NCBI RefSeq assembly: GCF_002307355.1 | Contig: NZ_CP017481.1 | Location: 3,224,001-3,288,000, forward strand | Direction: 5' to 3' | From: Pectobacterium polaris | GTDB taxonomy: Bacteria > Pseudomonadota > Gammaproteobacteria > Enterobacterales > Enterobacteriaceae | DNA length: 64,000 nucleotides | Shown: positions 19,385 through 32,451 of the stretch, piece after piece | How the letters are laid out: each line of letters begins with the position of its first letter | How positions within the stretch are numbered: the first letter of the stretch is position 1 | Notes under the pieces: generated by a model | The model's database searches: none | Told to the model about the DNA's origin: nothing | The model's input: only the letters and a program-made list of their open reading frames with translations | Position numbers and translations under genes: made by a program

Positions 19385-20032
19385 TTAGATTGCCAGACTA
19401 CTGAGTAGCGTGACTTGAGTCTGTTTTGCCATATTATCCCGATAGTCCGCAACGCGGGAAGGCGGCGTAACACCCGCAACGATGGACAACGAACGTAGCA
19501 GCGGGAAGAGGTTGATGTCGTCTGTTGATAACGTACCGTTACAGGCATTCGGCTGAACAATCAGCGGATCCAGATCCTGTAGGTCATTGTTCAATTTCTT
19601 AATCAGCCCCTGTGAATGGCTCAGATGGTCAGCAAAATTGCCTAGCTGGGCTTCCTTCTTATTGACGAAATAGTGTCGGGCGGAAGCGGAGGCAAATTCT
19701 TCAAAGGCCGCCTGAGCAAAGCGGGGGATAATCAGACGTGGCGTATACTCGGTGACTTTACGCAGCCAGGCGGCGATGGCCGGATTGGTTGAGCCAGTCA
19801 GCAGCGGTTTGCGGTCGTAATTATCGATGAAATGAACGATGTCCATACTTTCTGGCATGTAGCTGCCATCATCTTTTTGCAGAATGGGCACCATCTTTTG
19901 GCCGATTAATCGCTCTGGCATTGCAGCGTCATCGTTCGCCACTATTTGCAGTTCGACAGGAAGATTTTTTAGGCCGAAGATCATGCGCGCTTTAACGCAG
20001 TAGGGACAGTGATCGTAAATGTAGAGCTTCAT
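19385..20032 (-). CDS. grxB: Glutaredoxin 2
   Basis: This 215-residue protein of the GrxB type is a glutaredoxin N-domain with the redox motif CPYC at residues 9-12, fused to an all-helical glutathione-S-transferase-like C-domain. It reduces protein and mixed glutathione disulfides in the cytoplasm. Substrate-binding features include MVPILQ (cis-proline) and PESMDIVHFID. The length equals that of E. coli GrxB. It is monocistronic, between mdtH and yceB. Confidence 0.96.
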   Translation of the reverse strand: MKLYIYDHCPYCVKARMIFGLKNLPVELQIVANDDAAMPERLIGQKMVPILQKDDGSYMPESMDIVHFIDNYDRKPLLTGSTNPAIAAWLRKVTEYTPRLIIPRFAQAAFEEFASASARHYFVNKKEAQLGNFADHLSHSQGLIKKLNNDLQDLDPLIVQPNACNGTLSTDDINLFPLLRSLSIVAGVTPPSRVADYRDNMAKQTQVTLLSSLAI

Positions 20033-20214
20033 GCATCGTCTCCTAAATCACAGGTTGTAGACAAAGGCCGCGGGGCGACCAAGCGTGTAACCCATCATCA
20101 AACAAGATAGACCGAGTGTGCGAGAAGGCTCGCGACGATAACAATTGTTTGAATGTATTAGGAAAGTATAGAAGGGCTTTACCGACGAGATCAAACTCGT
20201 CGGCAAAATTCAGA

Positions 20215-21420
20215 CTAATGACCACCCAGCATCGCGGGCTCAATGCGGCGTTGATTGAACTGCCAATACAGTGCGGCTAACGTCAGGAACCCGATGGTAC
20301 CGAGCATGAACCACGGTAGTTCCGGTTGATTCAGTGCGTGTCCGGTATCGAATAACCAGCCGCCGCCGCTGTAACCAATCGCACCACCGAGCGCCAGCCC
20401 AAGGCGGCTGAAGCCCATATAACTGCCTCTGGCTCTGGAATCCGCCAGCGAAGCGCTTAAAGTTTCACGCGCAGGTTCGGCGATAATGGAACCAATATAA
20501 AACAGGCTGATCAGCAGCAGCAGAGTTTGCAACTCCGTCGTCATCCCGATTGGGAACATGCTGACGGACATGATGAAAAGCCCCGCCATTAGGCGCTGTT
20601 CCAGCCGGAAGCGTTTCTCGCTCCAGCGGGCGATAGGGTACAGCAGTGTCAGCGACAGCACCGCTTCAATGGCGTACATCCATTTCACCGCAGACGGTGT
20701 TCCGGCGAGCTCGTTGACCATAATGGGCAGCATCAGCAAAACCTGAACGGCCAGCATATAGTAGCCCGTCAGCGTTAAGACATACATCAGGAAACGGCGG
20801 TCGCGAATCACGCGCGTCAGGCCTTCCCGGATTGGTGTCTTGACCGTTGAGATGCGGTAGGCAGGCAGCAGCCAGGCATTGAGCGCAGCGGCAAGCACAA
20901 AGATGACCGCACCCGTCCAGCAGACAATCTCGAAATCGTACTGGAGCAGCCAACTGCCGATTAGGGCACCGATAACGGCACCCGCGCTATCCTGCATCAT
21001 TAACAGAGAATAAAAACGACCACGTTCCTGCGGACGAATTAACTTGATGACCAGTGCGGTACGCGGCGGATCGAATAGCGTGCCACCCAAACCGGACAAC
21101 GCACAGGACAGCCAAAGCAGCCAGGGTTCATCGGCAATCGCCATGAACACAAAACCGGAGGCGCGTAGCAGCATCCCGGTAATAATCATCGGTTTGGCAC
21201 CAAAACGGTCAGCAATGGCCCCGCCGAAAATACCGAGCCCTTGCTGAATAAACTGGCGCAATCCCAATGCGATACCGACTAATAATGCAGCCCAGCCGAG
21301 ATCGTCGACAAAACGAATGGAAATAAGGGGAAAGACAACGAAGAATCCCAAAACCACCAGCATATTATCGAGTAATAAAAAATATTTACCCAAGCTCCGA
21401 GCTTGCGACATCAGAGGCAT
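20215..21420 (-). CDS. mdtH: Multidrug efflux MFS transporter MdtH
   Basis: This 401-residue integral membrane protein has 12 predicted helices and the MFS loop signature [11 protein letters not shown] between helices 2 and 3. It closely follows E. coli MdtH (402 residues), which confers modest fluoroquinolone resistance. Substrate range here is inferred from the family. It is divergent from rimJ across a 315-base gap, as in E. coli. Confidence 0.94.
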   Translation of the reverse strand: MPLMSQARSLGKYFLLLDNMLVVLGFFVVFPLISIRFVDDLGWAALLVGIALGLRQFIQQGLGIFGGAIADRFGAKPMIITGMLLRASGFVFMAIADEPWLLWLSCALSGLGGTLFDPPRTALVIKLIRPQERGRFYSLLMMQDSAGAVIGALIGSWLLQYDFEIVCWTGAVIFVLAAALNAWLLPAYRISTVKTPIREGLTRVIRDRRFLMYVLTLTGYYMLAVQVLLMLPIMVNELAGTPSAVKWMYAIEAVLSLTLLYPIARWSEKRFRLEQRLMAGLFIMSVSMFPIGMTTELQTLLLLISLFYIGSIIAEPARETLSASLADSRARGSYMGFSRLGLALGGAIGYSGGGWLFDTGHALNQPELPWFMLGTIGFLTLAALYWQFNQRRIEPAMLGGH

Positions 21421-21735
21421 GTTTCACCACAACAAAGAAAGGAGGAAAATAACAGACGTGACTATTTTGTACTCTAATTCGACTTTGGTATAGCCTATTG
21501 TTGGATAATATTTTTTTATCGATTTAACGTTATCCGAGTAGCATTTCGGCGAGAAAAAATGCCTTTCCTGACTCAACTGCGCAATAACTCGACGACGGGG
21601 ATTTTACGTCTATGAATTTATGTGGTTATAGTAAGGATTATCAGAAATACCGATATTTTCTGCTTGTGTGGAATAGTCACTTTTTCAGCGGCGATGAATT
21701 TTACTTATCGATAACATGGAGAGGCAGGGGGAAAA
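21421..21735. other. Divergent intergenic region between mdtH and rimJ
   Basis: This 315-base AT-rich gap must carry the promoters of both genes. I see no gene or clear terminator, and no operator that I can name. Confidence 0.5.
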
Positions 21736-22320
21736 ATGTTTGGCTACCGTTCAACGCCAGCAAGAGTGCAATTGACAACTGACAGGCTGGTGGTGCGTCT
21801 GGCCCATGAACGCGATGCATGGCGTCTGGCCGAATACTATTCTGAAAACCGTGATTTTCTTAAGCCGTGGGAACCCGTGAGAGACGCCAGCCATTGCTAT
21901 CCATCAGGCTGGCAAGCGCGTCTGAGTGTGATTAACGATATGCATAAGCAGGGCAGCGCCTATTACTTCCTTCTGTTGGATCAGAATGAAAACGAAGTAT
22001 ACGGCGTGGCGAATTTCAGCAACGTGCTGCGGGGATCGTTTCACGCCTGCTATCTGGGCTATTCACTCGGTCAAAAATGGCAGGGGCAAGGGCTGATGTA
22101 TGAAGCGTTGCAACCGGCAATACGTTATATGCAGCGTCAGCAGCATATGCATCGCATCATGGCTAACTATATGCCGCATAACCAGCGTAGTGGGGGGTTA
22201 CTGACGCGTTTGGGGTTTGAGCGTGAAGGCTATGCGAAGAATTATCTGCTCATTGATGGCAAATGGCAGGATCATGTATTAACCGCGCTGACCAACGCCG
22301 AGTGGAAGTCTCCGCGTTAA
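21736..22320 (+). CDS. rimJ: Ribosomal protein S5 N-alpha-acetyltransferase RimJ
   Basis: This 194-residue GNAT-fold enzyme transfers acetyl from acetyl-CoA to the N-terminal alanine of ribosomal protein S5. The acetyl-CoA motif is in [18 protein letters not shown], followed by [15 protein letters not shown] and [17 protein letters not shown]. It is the same length as E. coli RimJ and nearly collinear. A strong GGCAGGGGGA ribosome site precedes the start. yceH follows immediately, so they likely share a transcript. Confidence 0.96.
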   Translation: MFGYRSTPARVQLTTDRLVVRLAHERDAWRLAEYYSENRDFLKPWEPVRDASHCYPSGWQARLSVINDMHKQGSAYYFLLLDQNENEVYGVANFSNVLRGSFHACYLGYSLGQKWQGQGLMYEALQPAIRYMQRQQHMHRIMANYMPHNQRSGGLLTRLGFEREGYAKNYLLIDGKWQDHVLTALTNAEWKSPR

Positions 22321-22329
22321 GGAAAAATG

Positions 22330-22965
22330 ATGAAATACCAATTAGATGCTCGTGAAGCCCGCGTGATTGGTTGCATGCTGGAAAAGCAGATCACCACGCC
22401 GGATCAATACCCGATGTCGTTAAACGGTATCACCACGGCCTGTAATCAGAAAACCAACCGTGAACCTGTGATGGAACTGAGCGAAAGCGAGGTTCAGCAA
22501 ACGCTGGATTTGCTCGTGAAGAAACATTTTCTGCGCACGCTCAGCGGATTTGGTAACCGTGTCGTGAAGTATGAACATCGTTTTTGCAATTCTGAATTTG
22601 GTGACCTGAAGCTCTCACCTGCGGAAGTGGCGTTGGTGGCGACGCTGCTTCTGCGCGGACCACAGACACCGGGTGAACTGCGTACGCGCGCGGCCCGATT
22701 GTATGAATTTTCAGATGTCGGTGAAGCGGAATCCACCCTTGAACATTTGCAACAGCGTGAGGATGGGCCGTTTGTCGTCCGGTTGGCGCGTGAAGCAGGG
22801 AAGCGGGAAAGCCGCTATCAGCATCTTTTCAGTGGTGATGTCAGTGATGTTGCCGCTCCCGAAGTGGACAGCGGAAGCGATCATTCACCGCTAGCTGAGC
22901 GCGTTGAGGCATTAGAAAAAGAGGTTGCTGAACTCAAACGCCAGCTTGCTGCGCTGTTAGCGTAA
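22330..22965 (+). CDS. yceH: YceH family protein (DUF480)
   Basis: This 211-residue protein has two winged-helix-like domains (DUF480) and a C-terminal coiled coil ([19 protein letters not shown]). The molecular role is unknown. Two ATGs are adjacent; the second (22330) is chosen because it lies six bases after AAGGA and yields MKYQL, like E. coli YceH. It is the second gene of a rimJ-yceH-yceM run, starting a few bases after the rimJ stop. Confidence 0.93.
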   Translation: MKYQLDAREARVIGCMLEKQITTPDQYPMSLNGITTACNQKTNREPVMELSESEVQQTLDLLVKKHFLRTLSGFGNRVVKYEHRFCNSEFGDLKLSPAEVALVATLLLRGPQTPGELRTRAARLYEFSDVGEAESTLEHLQQREDGPFVVRLAREAGKRESRYQHLFSGDVSDVAAPEVDSGSDHSPLAERVEALEKEVAELKRQLAALLA

Positions 22966-22993
22966 TAAATCTGTATCAGGGAGAACACTCGTC

Positions 22994-23974
22994 ATGAAGC
23001 CTCAATTTACGTCTGCGGAAAACGTTGCAGAACATCGTATTTCAGAACATAACGCCTCCGCCCGACGTCCTCGTATCGGCGTCGTCGGGCTGGGCTCCAT
23101 CGCGCAGAAAGCCTATTTGCCCATTCTCAGTCAGGCTGAACGCTGGGAGCTGGTAGGCGCGTTTTCTCCCGACCAGCAAAAAACGCAGCGGATTTGTCAG
23201 CAGTATCGGATGACGAACTTCTCGGCGCTGGACGCGCTGGCAGCACAGTGCGATGCCGTTTTCGTGCACAGCAGTACCGCCAGCCATTTTTCCGTTGTGA
23301 GCCAACTGCTTAACGCGGGTGTCGATGTTTATGTGGATAAACCACTGGCAGAGACGCTGGAGCAGGCGGAAGCGCTGGTCGAATTGGCAGATCAACAACA
23401 AAAAATTTTGATGGTTGGTTTTAATCGCCGTTTCGCACCGTGCTATCAGCAGCTAAAACAGCGGCTGGATCAGCCGGCGTCTTTGCGCATGGATAAACAC
23501 CGTATTAATGGTGTTGGGCCGCAGGATGTCCGTTTTACTCTGCTGGATGATTATCTGCACGTGGTGGACACTGCACTTTGGCTCGCGGGCGGCGACGCTC
23601 AACTGATTGATGGCGTGCTGCATGCGAATGCGAACGGTCAATTGCTGTATGCCGAGCACCATTTCCAGAGCGGCGATTGTCAGGTGACGACCAGCATGCA
23701 TCGTCAGGCTGGAAGTCAGCGCGAATGGGTTCAGGCTGTTACCCAGGGCGGGCTTTATCAGGTCGATGAGATGCGTGAATGGCGTGAAGATCGCGAAGGA
23801 ATAACGATCCGCCCGGCCGTGCCATCCTGGCAAACGACGCTGGAACAACGCGGGTTTGTCGGTGCAGTGCAGCATTTCATCGCGGCCATTGAACAACGGA
23901 AACCAGCGGAAACATCAGGTAACCAGGCGTTACTGTCCCAGCGCATGATTGAAAAATTGCTGGGAAAAAGCTGA
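22994..23974 (+). CDS. yceM: Gfo/Idh/MocA family oxidoreductase YceM (MviM)
   Basis: This 326-residue NAD(P)-dependent oxidoreductase-like protein has the Rossmann motif GVVGLGSIAQKAYLP, then VFVHSSTASHF and the catalytic-type DKPLAE at about residue 115. It has about 20 extra N-terminal residues compared with E. coli MviM (307). The substrate is unknown; the family acts on sugars and sugar nucleotides. It lies just upstream of murJ (mviN), as in other enterobacteria. GGGAGA precedes the start. Confidence 0.92.
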   Translation: MKPQFTSAENVAEHRISEHNASARRPRIGVVGLGSIAQKAYLPILSQAERWELVGAFSPDQQKTQRICQQYRMTNFSALDALAAQCDAVFVHSSTASHFSVVSQLLNAGVDVYVDKPLAETLEQAEALVELADQQQKILMVGFNRRFAPCYQQLKQRLDQPASLRMDKHRINGVGPQDVRFTLLDDYLHVVDTALWLAGGDAQLIDGVLHANANGQLLYAEHHFQSGDCQVTTSMHRQAGSQREWVQAVTQGGLYQVDEMREWREDREGITIRPAVPSWQTTLEQRGFVGAVQHFIAAIEQRKPAETSGNQALLSQRMIEKLLGKS

Positions 23975-24101
23975 AAAGTTCAGCGGTTATGACAATGTGC
24001 GGTAGCTATTACACGTGCAATGCGTAGACTAGTCCCACCTCGCAATCAGGATAACCTCAACGGGTTAATAATCGGTCCTGAACCGTTCAGAACATAATCG
24101 G

Positions 24102-25637
24102 ATGAATCTACTTAAATCACTGGCTGCCGTCAGTTCCATGACCATGGTATCGCGCGTTTTAGGCTTTGTGCGTGATGCTATCGTCGCTCGTATTTTTGGT
24201 GCAGGTATGGCGACAGACGCCTTCTTTGTGGCGTTTAAACTGCCTAACCTGCTCCGCCGAATTTTCGCGGAAGGCGCATTTTCACAGGCTTTTGTGCCGA
24301 TTCTGGCCGAATATAAAAGCCAGCAGGGCGACGAGGCCACGCGAACATTCCTTGCCTATGTTTCCGGCATGTTGACGTTGATTCTGGCGTTAGTCACCGT
24401 GGCGGGGATGGTCGCCGCACCGTGGGTCATCATGGTGACCGCGCCCGGTTTTGCCGCGACGCCAGAGCGCTTTGAGCTCACTTCGGATCTATTAAGAGTC
24501 ACGTTTCCCTATATCCTGCTGATCTCGCTGACCTCGATGGTCGGTTCGGTGCTAAATACCTGGAACCGTTTCTCGGTGCCCGCGTTTGCTCCGACATTGC
24601 TTAACGTCAGCATGATTGGCTTTTCGCTGTTTGCCGCCCCGTATTTTAACCCACCAGTGATGGCGCTGGCCTGGGCGGTTTTGGTTGGCGGCTTACTGCA
24701 GCTCGGCTATCAGTTACCGCATCTGAAAAAGATTGGCATGCTGGTATTGCCGCGCCTGAAATGGCGTGACCCGAGCGTCTGGCGCGTCATGAAGCTAATG
24801 GGGCCTGCGGTCCTGGGCGTCTCGGTGAGCCAGATTTCGTTAATCATCAACACTATTTTCGCGTCCTTCCTCAGCGAAGGGGCGGTGTCATGGATGTATT
24901 ACGCTGACCGTCTGATGGAATTTCCTTCCGGCGTTCTCGGCGTGGCGTTAGGGACGATCTTACTGCCATCACTGGCGAAGAGTTTTGCCAGTGGTAATCA
25001 TGACGAATACTCCCGCCTGATGGATTGGGGGCTCCGCCTGTGTTTCCTGTTGGCGCTGCCGAGCGCGGTGGCATTAGGCATTTTGGCTAAGCCCTTAACC
25101 GTGTCGCTGTTCCAGTACGGCAAATTTAGCGCCTTTGATGCGCTGATGACCCAGCGGGCGCTGATTGCCTACTCAGTTGGGCTGATGGGACTGATTGTCG
25201 TCAAAGTGTTAGTGCCCGGTTTTTATTCCCGGCAGGATATCAAGACGCCAGTCAAAATAGCGATAGTTACGCTGATTCTGACGCAAGTGATGAACCTGAT
25301 CTTTATCGGTCCGCTACAACATGCGGGTCTGGCGTTGTCTATCGGTCTGGCCTCCTGCCTGAATGCAGGATTACTGTATTGGCAACTGCGTAAACAGGAT
25401 ATTTTCCAGCCGCTACCGGGTTGGCGGGGGTTTTTGGTTCGCCTTCTCGTTGCGGTTATCGTAATGTCGCTGGTTTTACTGGGTATGCTGTGGTGGATGC
25501 CCGCGTGGGATGACGGCAATATGACGATGCGAATTCTGCGTTTGTTGCTGGTCGTGGTCGCAGGGGCCGGATCCTATTTTGCCACGCTAGCGCTGTTGGG
25601 GTTCCGCCCTCGGGATTTCGCCCGCCGTAGCGTGTGA
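24102..25637 (+). CDS. murJ: Lipid II flippase MurJ
   Basis: This 511-residue MOP-superfamily transporter with 14 membrane helices flips lipid-linked peptidoglycan precursor across the inner membrane. The N-terminus [22 protein letters not shown] and the family motif [36 protein letters not shown] segment (with functional arginines) are intact. The length equals that of E. coli MurJ. The flgN and flgM genes that follow it in E. coli are missing here; argS stands convergently instead. A strong bidirectional terminator closes both genes. Confidence 0.96.
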   Translation: MNLLKSLAAVSSMTMVSRVLGFVRDAIVARIFGAGMATDAFFVAFKLPNLLRRIFAEGAFSQAFVPILAEYKSQQGDEATRTFLAYVSGMLTLILALVTVAGMVAAPWVIMVTAPGFAATPERFELTSDLLRVTFPYILLISLTSMVGSVLNTWNRFSVPAFAPTLLNVSMIGFSLFAAPYFNPPVMALAWAVLVGGLLQLGYQLPHLKKIGMLVLPRLKWRDPSVWRVMKLMGPAVLGVSVSQISLIINTIFASFLSEGAVSWMYYADRLMEFPSGVLGVALGTILLPSLAKSFASGNHDEYSRLMDWGLRLCFLLALPSAVALGILAKPLTVSLFQYGKFSAFDALMTQRALIAYSVGLMGLIVVKVLVPGFYSRQDIKTPVKIAIVTLILTQVMNLIFIGPLQHAGLALSIGLASCLNAGLLYWQLRKQDIFQPLPGWRGFLVRLLVAVIVMSLVLLGMLWWMPAWDDGNMTMRILRLLLVVVAGAGSYFATLALLGFRPRDFARRSV

Positions 25638-25677
25638 CAGCGCTAAGTCGTAGCGCAACTGTCTTTGCCTATAACGT

Positions 25678-25712
25678 AAAACGCCATTGGTGGCAGCACC
25701 AATGGCGTTTTT
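25678..25712. terminator. Bidirectional terminator between murJ and argS
   Basis: AAAACGCCATTGGTG and CACCAATGGCGTTTT are perfect complements around a four-base loop, with A/T tracts on both sides. It serves the two convergent genes. Confidence 0.93.
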
Positions 25713-25750
25713 GCTGTCAATCGACGGATCGATTTTCAGTCGATGGAGAA

Positions 25751-27481
25751 TTACATCTTCTCGACGGTTTCGATGCCCAGCGTATCCAGACCTTGCTTCA
25801 GCGTTTTCGCAGTCAGCAGTGCCAGTCTCAGACGGCTTTGACGCACGTTGTCGCTTTCGGCATTGAGAATCGGACAGTGCTCGTAGAAACCAGAGAACAG
25901 ACCCGCCAGATCGTACAGGTAGCTACACATCACATGCGGCGTGCCTTCACGGGCGACGGAGGTGATGGTTTCTTCAAATTGCAGCAGACGCGTGGCAAGC
26001 GCAAATTCGCGCTCATCGCTCAGCGTAATCGGCTGCGTTAAGCTGTCTTCCTGTATGCCTGCACGTTTGAAAATAGACGCGACGCGCGTATAGGCGTATT
26101 GCATGTAAGGCGCGGTATTGCCTTCAAACGCCAGCATGTTGTCCCAATCGAAAACGTAGTCCGTGGTACGGCTTTTTGACAGGTCGGCGTATTTGATCGC
26201 GCCGATAGAAACCACTTTCGCCAGCGCGGTTAATTCATCGCTTTCCATCTGTGGATTTTTCTCTGCGATGAGCTTCAATGCACGATCGTAGGCCTCATCC
26301 AACAGCTCGGACAGTTTGATCGTTCCGCCTGCACGCGTTTTGAATGGTTTGCCATCTTTGCCCAGCATCATGCCGAACATATGGTGTTCCAGGCTGACAG
26401 AATCAGGTACGTAACCCGCTTTACGCACGATGGTCCAGGCCTGCATCAAATGTTGATGTTGGCGGGAGTCGATGTAGTAAAGCACGCGATCGGCGTTCAG
26501 GGTTTCATAACGGTATTTGGCGCAGGCGATGTCCGTTGTGGTGTAGAGGTAGCCACCATCCTTTTTCTGGATGATGACGCCCATCGGTTCGCCTTCCTTG
26601 TTTTTGTATTCATCAAGGAAAACAACCGTTGCGCCTTCGCTCTCAACCGCCAGACCTTTTGCCTTCAGGTCGGCAACGATGCCCGGCAGCATGCTGTTAT
26701 ACAGGCTTTCACCCATCACATCCTGTTTGGTCAGCGTAACATTGAGGCGTTCATAGTTGATCTGGTTCTGCGTCATGGTGATATCGACGAGCTTGCGCCA
26801 CATCTGACGGCAATATTCATCGCCACCCTGCAATTTCACCACGTAAGCGCGCGCGCGTTCGGCGAAATCGGCATCATCATCATAGTGTTTTTTCGCTTCA
26901 CGATAGAACGCTTCAAGATCGGACAAATCCATCTCGTTGGCGCTTTCGTTTTGCATTTTTTCAAGGTAGGCGATCAGCATGCCGAACTGCGTACCCCAGT
27001 CGCCAACGTGGTTCGCACGAATTACGTTGTGGCCGAGAAACTCCAGCGTACGGGCCGATGCATCACCAATGATGGTTGAGCGCAGGTGACCGACGTGCAT
27101 TTCTTTCGCGACGTTAGGAGCAGAGTAGTCAATCACGATTGTTTGTGGCTCAACGGGCGTTAAACCCAGTTTTGGTGCATTCAGGGCGTTCTCAACCTGG
27201 CTCGCAACCCACTGCTTATCGAGAAAAATATTAATAAATCCCGGGCCTGCGATTTCTGTTTTTTCCGCAATGCCCTCCAGCGCCAAAAATTGGACGACTT
27301 TTTCTGCCAATTGTCGCGGCGGCATGCCCAGTTTTTTTGCCACGGCCATGACGCCGTTGGCCTGATAATCACCAAACTGTGCTTTTGCCGACTGACGAAT
27401 CTGAGCTTCGCTGTCTGCTGGCGCGCCCGCGGCGGTTAACGCCTGGCTGACTTTTTCGGAGAGAAGAGCCTGAATATTCAC
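25751..27481 (-). CDS. argS: Arginyl-tRNA synthetase
   Basis: This 576-residue class I synthetase charges tRNA-Arg. The N-terminal Add1 domain (residues 1-~110) is followed by the catalytic core with [21 protein letters not shown], whose HVGH is the HIGH-type motif. The DALR anticodon-binding C-domain ends [12 protein letters not shown]. Canonical KMSK is absent, which is normal for bacterial ArgS. It is nearly the same length as in E. coli (577). The promoter must lie in the gap to its right. Confidence 0.97.
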   Translation of the reverse strand: MNIQALLSEKVSQALTAAGAPADSEAQIRQSAKAQFGDYQANGVMAVAKKLGMPPRQLAEKVVQFLALEGIAEKTEIAGPGFINIFLDKQWVASQVENALNAPKLGLTPVEPQTIVIDYSAPNVAKEMHVGHLRSTIIGDASARTLEFLGHNVIRANHVGDWGTQFGMLIAYLEKMQNESANEMDLSDLEAFYREAKKHYDDDADFAERARAYVVKLQGGDEYCRQMWRKLVDITMTQNQINYERLNVTLTKQDVMGESLYNSMLPGIVADLKAKGLAVESEGATVVFLDEYKNKEGEPMGVIIQKKDGGYLYTTTDIACAKYRYETLNADRVLYYIDSRQHQHLMQAWTIVRKAGYVPDSVSLEHHMFGMMLGKDGKPFKTRAGGTIKLSELLDEAYDRALKLIAEKNPQMESDELTALAKVVSIGAIKYADLSKSRTTDYVFDWDNMLAFEGNTAPYMQYAYTRVASIFKRAGIQEDSLTQPITLSDEREFALATRLLQFEETITSVAREGTPHVMCSYLYDLAGLFSGFYEHCPILNAESDNVRQSRLRLALLTAKTLKQGLDTLGIETVEKM

Positions 27482-27694
27482 CGGTTTACCTTAAATAAAA
27501 AATTAAGCCTTGCTTATACCATATTTGCCTTTCCTCGTCAGCAGACGGGGCGAGGCAAAGGGATGTTCAGGTGAAAAAACACCCGGCAGGTGTGAGAGTA
27601 AAGAAGAGGGAACGAGATAAAAAAGGATTAAGGAGAACACGACAAAAAAGAAAAAGTAGTTTTAGGTAGAATAAAAATAAATCAAATCGCGATC

Positions 27695-27814
27695 TTAACG
27701 TTTTTTTGACCGACTATGTGAACCAATTTTATGTGAGTCTCTGGTTTTAAAATGACGAAAAATAGCATATGCCGCAATAGCGATAAGTGCGATGGATATA
27801 ATGAGTAAAACCAT
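27695..27814 (-). CDS. Putative 39-residue small membrane protein
   Basis: The ATG at 27814 (minus) opens a 39-codon frame, MVLLIISIALIAIAAYAIF then a basic tail ending SRSKKR. Residues 2-19 are one strongly hydrophobic helix and the tail is positively charged, the usual build of a single-pass small membrane protein with a cytoplasmic C-terminus. A weak AGAGAT lies upstream of the start. I do not recognise a family; type I toxins have this architecture too, but no antisense RNA was identified. Evidence is composition and frame only. Confidence 0.45.
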   Translation of the reverse strand: MVLLIISIALIAIAAYAIFRHFKTRDSHKIGSHSRSKKR

Positions 27815-28134
27815 AGTGATATCTCTGCGTTATTATTTGTTTTATTAATTTATACGTTTTCTTTTCGGCGTTCAATGGGACGGTTATTATTTAAGATTCC
27901 TCCCAGAATAGATTGCGAGAAGTATCGCAGATTACACCAGGTAAAAAACATTTCCGCTTATTAATCAAACGGCATCATTACCTTTTCTTTGCATTTAATG
28001 CGTTCCACGTAATGAAGGTGTAAATAAATGTACCTGGAGAAAATAGAATTTAATTAGAATGTGTTATGGGTGTGATATTCTCACTGCGTAAATGGTGATT
28101 GACAATATGAGATGCCGCAGGAGTTTTACCCGAT
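27815..28134. other. Intergenic region before yecM
   Basis: This is about 320 bases of AT-rich sequence. Apart from the upstream region of the small ORF and of yecM, I see no gene, repeat or clear terminator. Confidence 0.5.
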
Positions 28135-28683
28135 ATGTTACCCGATGATTTGATAACGGATTTAGCGCGTTTTGAGCAAACGCTACAGGAATTGGCCGAT
28201 GTGCTTCAACTGGATTTAGGCGCATTTCATGCTGATCATATCTCGTTGCGCTGCCATCAGAATGCGACGGCTGAATCATGGAAAGCGGCGCTGCTACAGG
28301 TCGGCAGCCTGCTGTCTGAAAACCAAATCAATGGCCGCACAATCTGCTTGTTTATTCTGGATAATGCCATCGCGGTCGGCCCCTGGCAGATTACCTGTAT
28401 CGAGCTACCGTGGCCGGGGAAAAAGCATTACCCGCATGAAGGATGGGAGCATGTGGAGCTGGTGTTACCTGGTGACGCGGAAACGCTGCATCAGCGTGCG
28501 CTGGCCTGCTTGTCTGATGACGCACTGCGTACGCCGGGCATCAAGCTTAAATTCAGTTCTCCGCAAGGTGAAAAAGAACGAATCCCTAATCCGACGCTGG
28601 CGGTAACCAACGGGAAAGTGACAATAAAATTTCATCCATTTGATATACGCGATGTTGTCGCAAGCGAAATGTCATCACTATGA
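28135..28683 (+). CDS. yecM: VOC-superfamily protein YecM
   Basis: This 182-residue protein matches E. coli YecM (188) through DHISLRCHQNATAESW, LLSENQINGRTICLF, HYPHEGWEHVELVLPGD and NPTLAVTNGKVTIKFHP. The conserved His residues resemble the metal site of vicinal-oxygen-chelate enzymes; the substrate is unknown. The start at 28135 is the first ATG after an in-frame TGA and lies 11 bases from AGGAG. It is convergent with argS in the wider order and upstream of cutC. Confidence 0.92.
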   Translation: MLPDDLITDLARFEQTLQELADVLQLDLGAFHADHISLRCHQNATAESWKAALLQVGSLLSENQINGRTICLFILDNAIAVGPWQITCIELPWPGKKHYPHEGWEHVELVLPGDAETLHQRALACLSDDALRTPGIKLKFSSPQGEKERIPNPTLAVTNGKVTIKFHPFDIRDVVASEMSSL

Positions 28684-28965
28684 AATAGCGAATAGCAGTA
28701 CCTAAAGTAATCAGAAAGATAACATTGGCTGGAAGGTAGCGTGGCGTGTCGCTTTATTCATGCCAATTTCTTTTGCTGTGGAAAAGATTAATAAAATTGT
28801 GGTTTATGTCATGTTTATTTCGGCAATGTATCGCGTTCATTGTGACTCCTGTCTCCTCACGATATGAATGCGAATGCCATAGTTATTACTTTAATCGGCG
28901 TGATGATTCGTCGATTTTTCGATAATTAAGAAAAGTGGTCTGGGAGTTTACATGGAGGAGCAGCG

Positions 28966-29724
28966 ATGACGAAACTGGAAGTATGCTGTTATAGCGTTGA
29001 TTGTGCGATAACAGCAGCGCAGTCTGGGGCTGACAGGATTGAACTCTGTGCAGGACAGCGAGAAGGCGGGTTAACGCCATCCTATGGTGCGCTGCGTGGC
29101 GCGCGCGAAAAGGTCGCGATTCCTGTTCACCCGATTGTGCGCCCGCGAGGGGGCGATTTTTGCTACAGCGAGACGGAATTTGCTGCCATCAAATACGACA
29201 TTGAGCAGATTCGTGAGATGGGTTTTCCCGGCGTTGTTGTTGGCGCACTCAATGAGGAAGGGCACATCGATTTGCCCAAAATGCGCGAAATTATGGCGGC
29301 GGCTCAAGGGATGGCGGTGACTTTTCATCGCGCGTTCGATATGTGTCTGAACCCGTATATTGCGCTGGAACAGCTCACTGAACTTGGCGTATCGCGTATA
29401 TTGACCTCTGGGCAGCAGCAGACAGCGGAAAATGGGCTCCGGTTATTACGTGAACTAACACAGGCCAGTCGCGGTCCAATTATTATGGCGGGTTCCGGTG
29501 TGCGGCTGACTAACGTGCATAAATTTCAGCAGGCCGGTATCCGAGAACTGCACAGTTCGGCAGGCCAGTGGACACCGTCTCCGATGCGCTATCGTAAAAT
29601 CGGCGTGTCGATGTGTTCTGATACGGAATTAGATGAGTTCAGCCAGTATTGCGTGGATGGTGATGTGGTGGAAGCCATGAAACGGGCCGTCAGCCCGGAC
29701 CGTGAAATGCAGTACGTGTCATAA
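28966..29724 (+). CDS. cutC: CutC family protein
   Basis: This 252-residue TIM-barrel protein matches E. coli CutC (248): [49 protein letters not shown] and IIMAGSGVR are family landmarks. It was named for copper homeostasis; in E. coli that phenotype was later traced to the MicL small RNA made from the cutC 3' region. A strong GGAGGAG ribosome site precedes the ATG. A clear terminator ends the transcript, convergent with cmoB. Confidence 0.94.
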   Translation: MTKLEVCCYSVDCAITAAQSGADRIELCAGQREGGLTPSYGALRGAREKVAIPVHPIVRPRGGDFCYSETEFAAIKYDIEQIREMGFPGVVVGALNEEGHIDLPKMREIMAAAQGMAVTFHRAFDMCLNPYIALEQLTELGVSRILTSGQQQTAENGLRLLRELTQASRGPIIMAGSGVRLTNVHKFQQAGIRELHSSAGQWTPSPMRYRKIGVSMCSDTELDEFSQYCVDGDVVEAMKRAVSPDREMQYVS

Positions 29725-29836
29725 CGTAAGGGATTTCACGGTGTAGGGGTAGAGAGACAGCGTTGTTCTAAACACCACACCGTCATTCTTCAATTTTGCC
29801 GCGCCGCATACCATCAGGTGTGCATGGCAAGTACCA

Positions 29837-29867
29837 AGCCCCAGCGTGTTGCTGGGGCTTTTTTTGT
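29837..29867 (+). terminator. Rho-independent terminator after cutC
   Basis: AGCCCCAGC pairs with GCTGGGGCT across a five-base loop and is followed by seven Ts. Confidence 0.93.
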
Positions 29868-29896
29868 CAAGCGCAGTAATTTAGAACGAATGAGGC

Positions 29897-31798
<1,902 letters not shown>

Positions 31799-31840
31799 TA
31801 TGGTCTTCACCTTCCATAGGGTGTGGACAAGCTTTTTGAT

Positions 31841-31872
31841 TCCCGGGCGCATAAATGTTCGTGCGTCCGGGA
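31841..31872 (-). terminator. Hairpin downstream of yecN
   Basis: TCCCGGGCGC and GCGTCCGGGA form a strong stem with one mismatch, followed on the minus strand by ATCAAAAAGC rather than a T run. A 3'-end structure is likely; its efficiency as an intrinsic terminator is uncertain. Confidence 0.45.
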
Positions 31873-31901
31873 GGAACAGGTGTCGTTCTTGTTTCACGCC
31901 A

Positions 31902-32297
31902 TCAATACAGCGTGAAAACCAGATCCCAGGGGAGGTAGTAGAGGTTTGCTGCAATCATCAGGATGAGTGAGGCGTAGGTTGCCGACATACCGGAACGCCG
32001 CCAGCGGAATTCGCGATGCCGAAGGCCGTAATAGTGCGCTAAACGCCCAGTAATCAATAAAATACCGCAGAAGTGGATCATGATGATAAGGGCGCCGTTC
32101 ATTTCCATCAGCACCAGCAGAATCGCCGCAATCGGAATATATTCCACCGCGTTGCCATGTACTCGGATCGCCGTTTGCAATTCATAAAATCCGCCGTCGC
32201 CATACGCCACGCGATACTGCATTCTGAGTTTTACAACATCAATAGACAGCTTTATCAACAAGATTGCGCCAAGCACGATATAGAGCGCACTTACCAT
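31902..32297 (-). CDS. yecN: MAPEG-family inner-membrane protein YecN
   Basis: This 131-residue protein has four predicted membrane helices and the MAPEG signature (FYELQTAIRVHGNAVEYIPIA). It matches E. coli YecN in length and sequence. The MAPEG family includes glutathione-dependent membrane enzymes, but the bacterial YecN activity is unknown. It is co-oriented with cmoBA and yecE, with a repeat and a hairpin separating it from cmoA. Confidence 0.93.
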   Translation of the reverse strand: MVSALYIVLGAILLIKLSIDVVKLRMQYRVAYGDGGFYELQTAIRVHGNAVEYIPIAAILLVLMEMNGALIIMIHFCGILLITGRLAHYYGLRHREFRWRRSGMSATYASLILMIAANLYYLPWDLVFTLY

Positions 32298-32451
32298 TTT
32301 TTACTCCGTAACCTAACCGAAAACGGCTTGCAGAATAATAGCTTTACCTAACGCAACTGTCGCCTGTAAAGGCTGATTTTTTTAGCGGAAATGGATTACG
32401 TTACGAAATTGTTTATAACTAAATGAACTAACACATGCGGTATTGGGCGGT

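Noticed and set aside
26381..27079. A 232-codon plus-strand open frame
   Set aside because: It is antisense to argS, whose motifs and length are intact; the product has no family features.
29725..29867. Possible MicL small RNA at the cutC 3' end
   Set aside because: MicL is known from the cutC 3' region in E. coli, but the sequence here shares no clear similarity with the recalled RNA beyond ending in a terminator.
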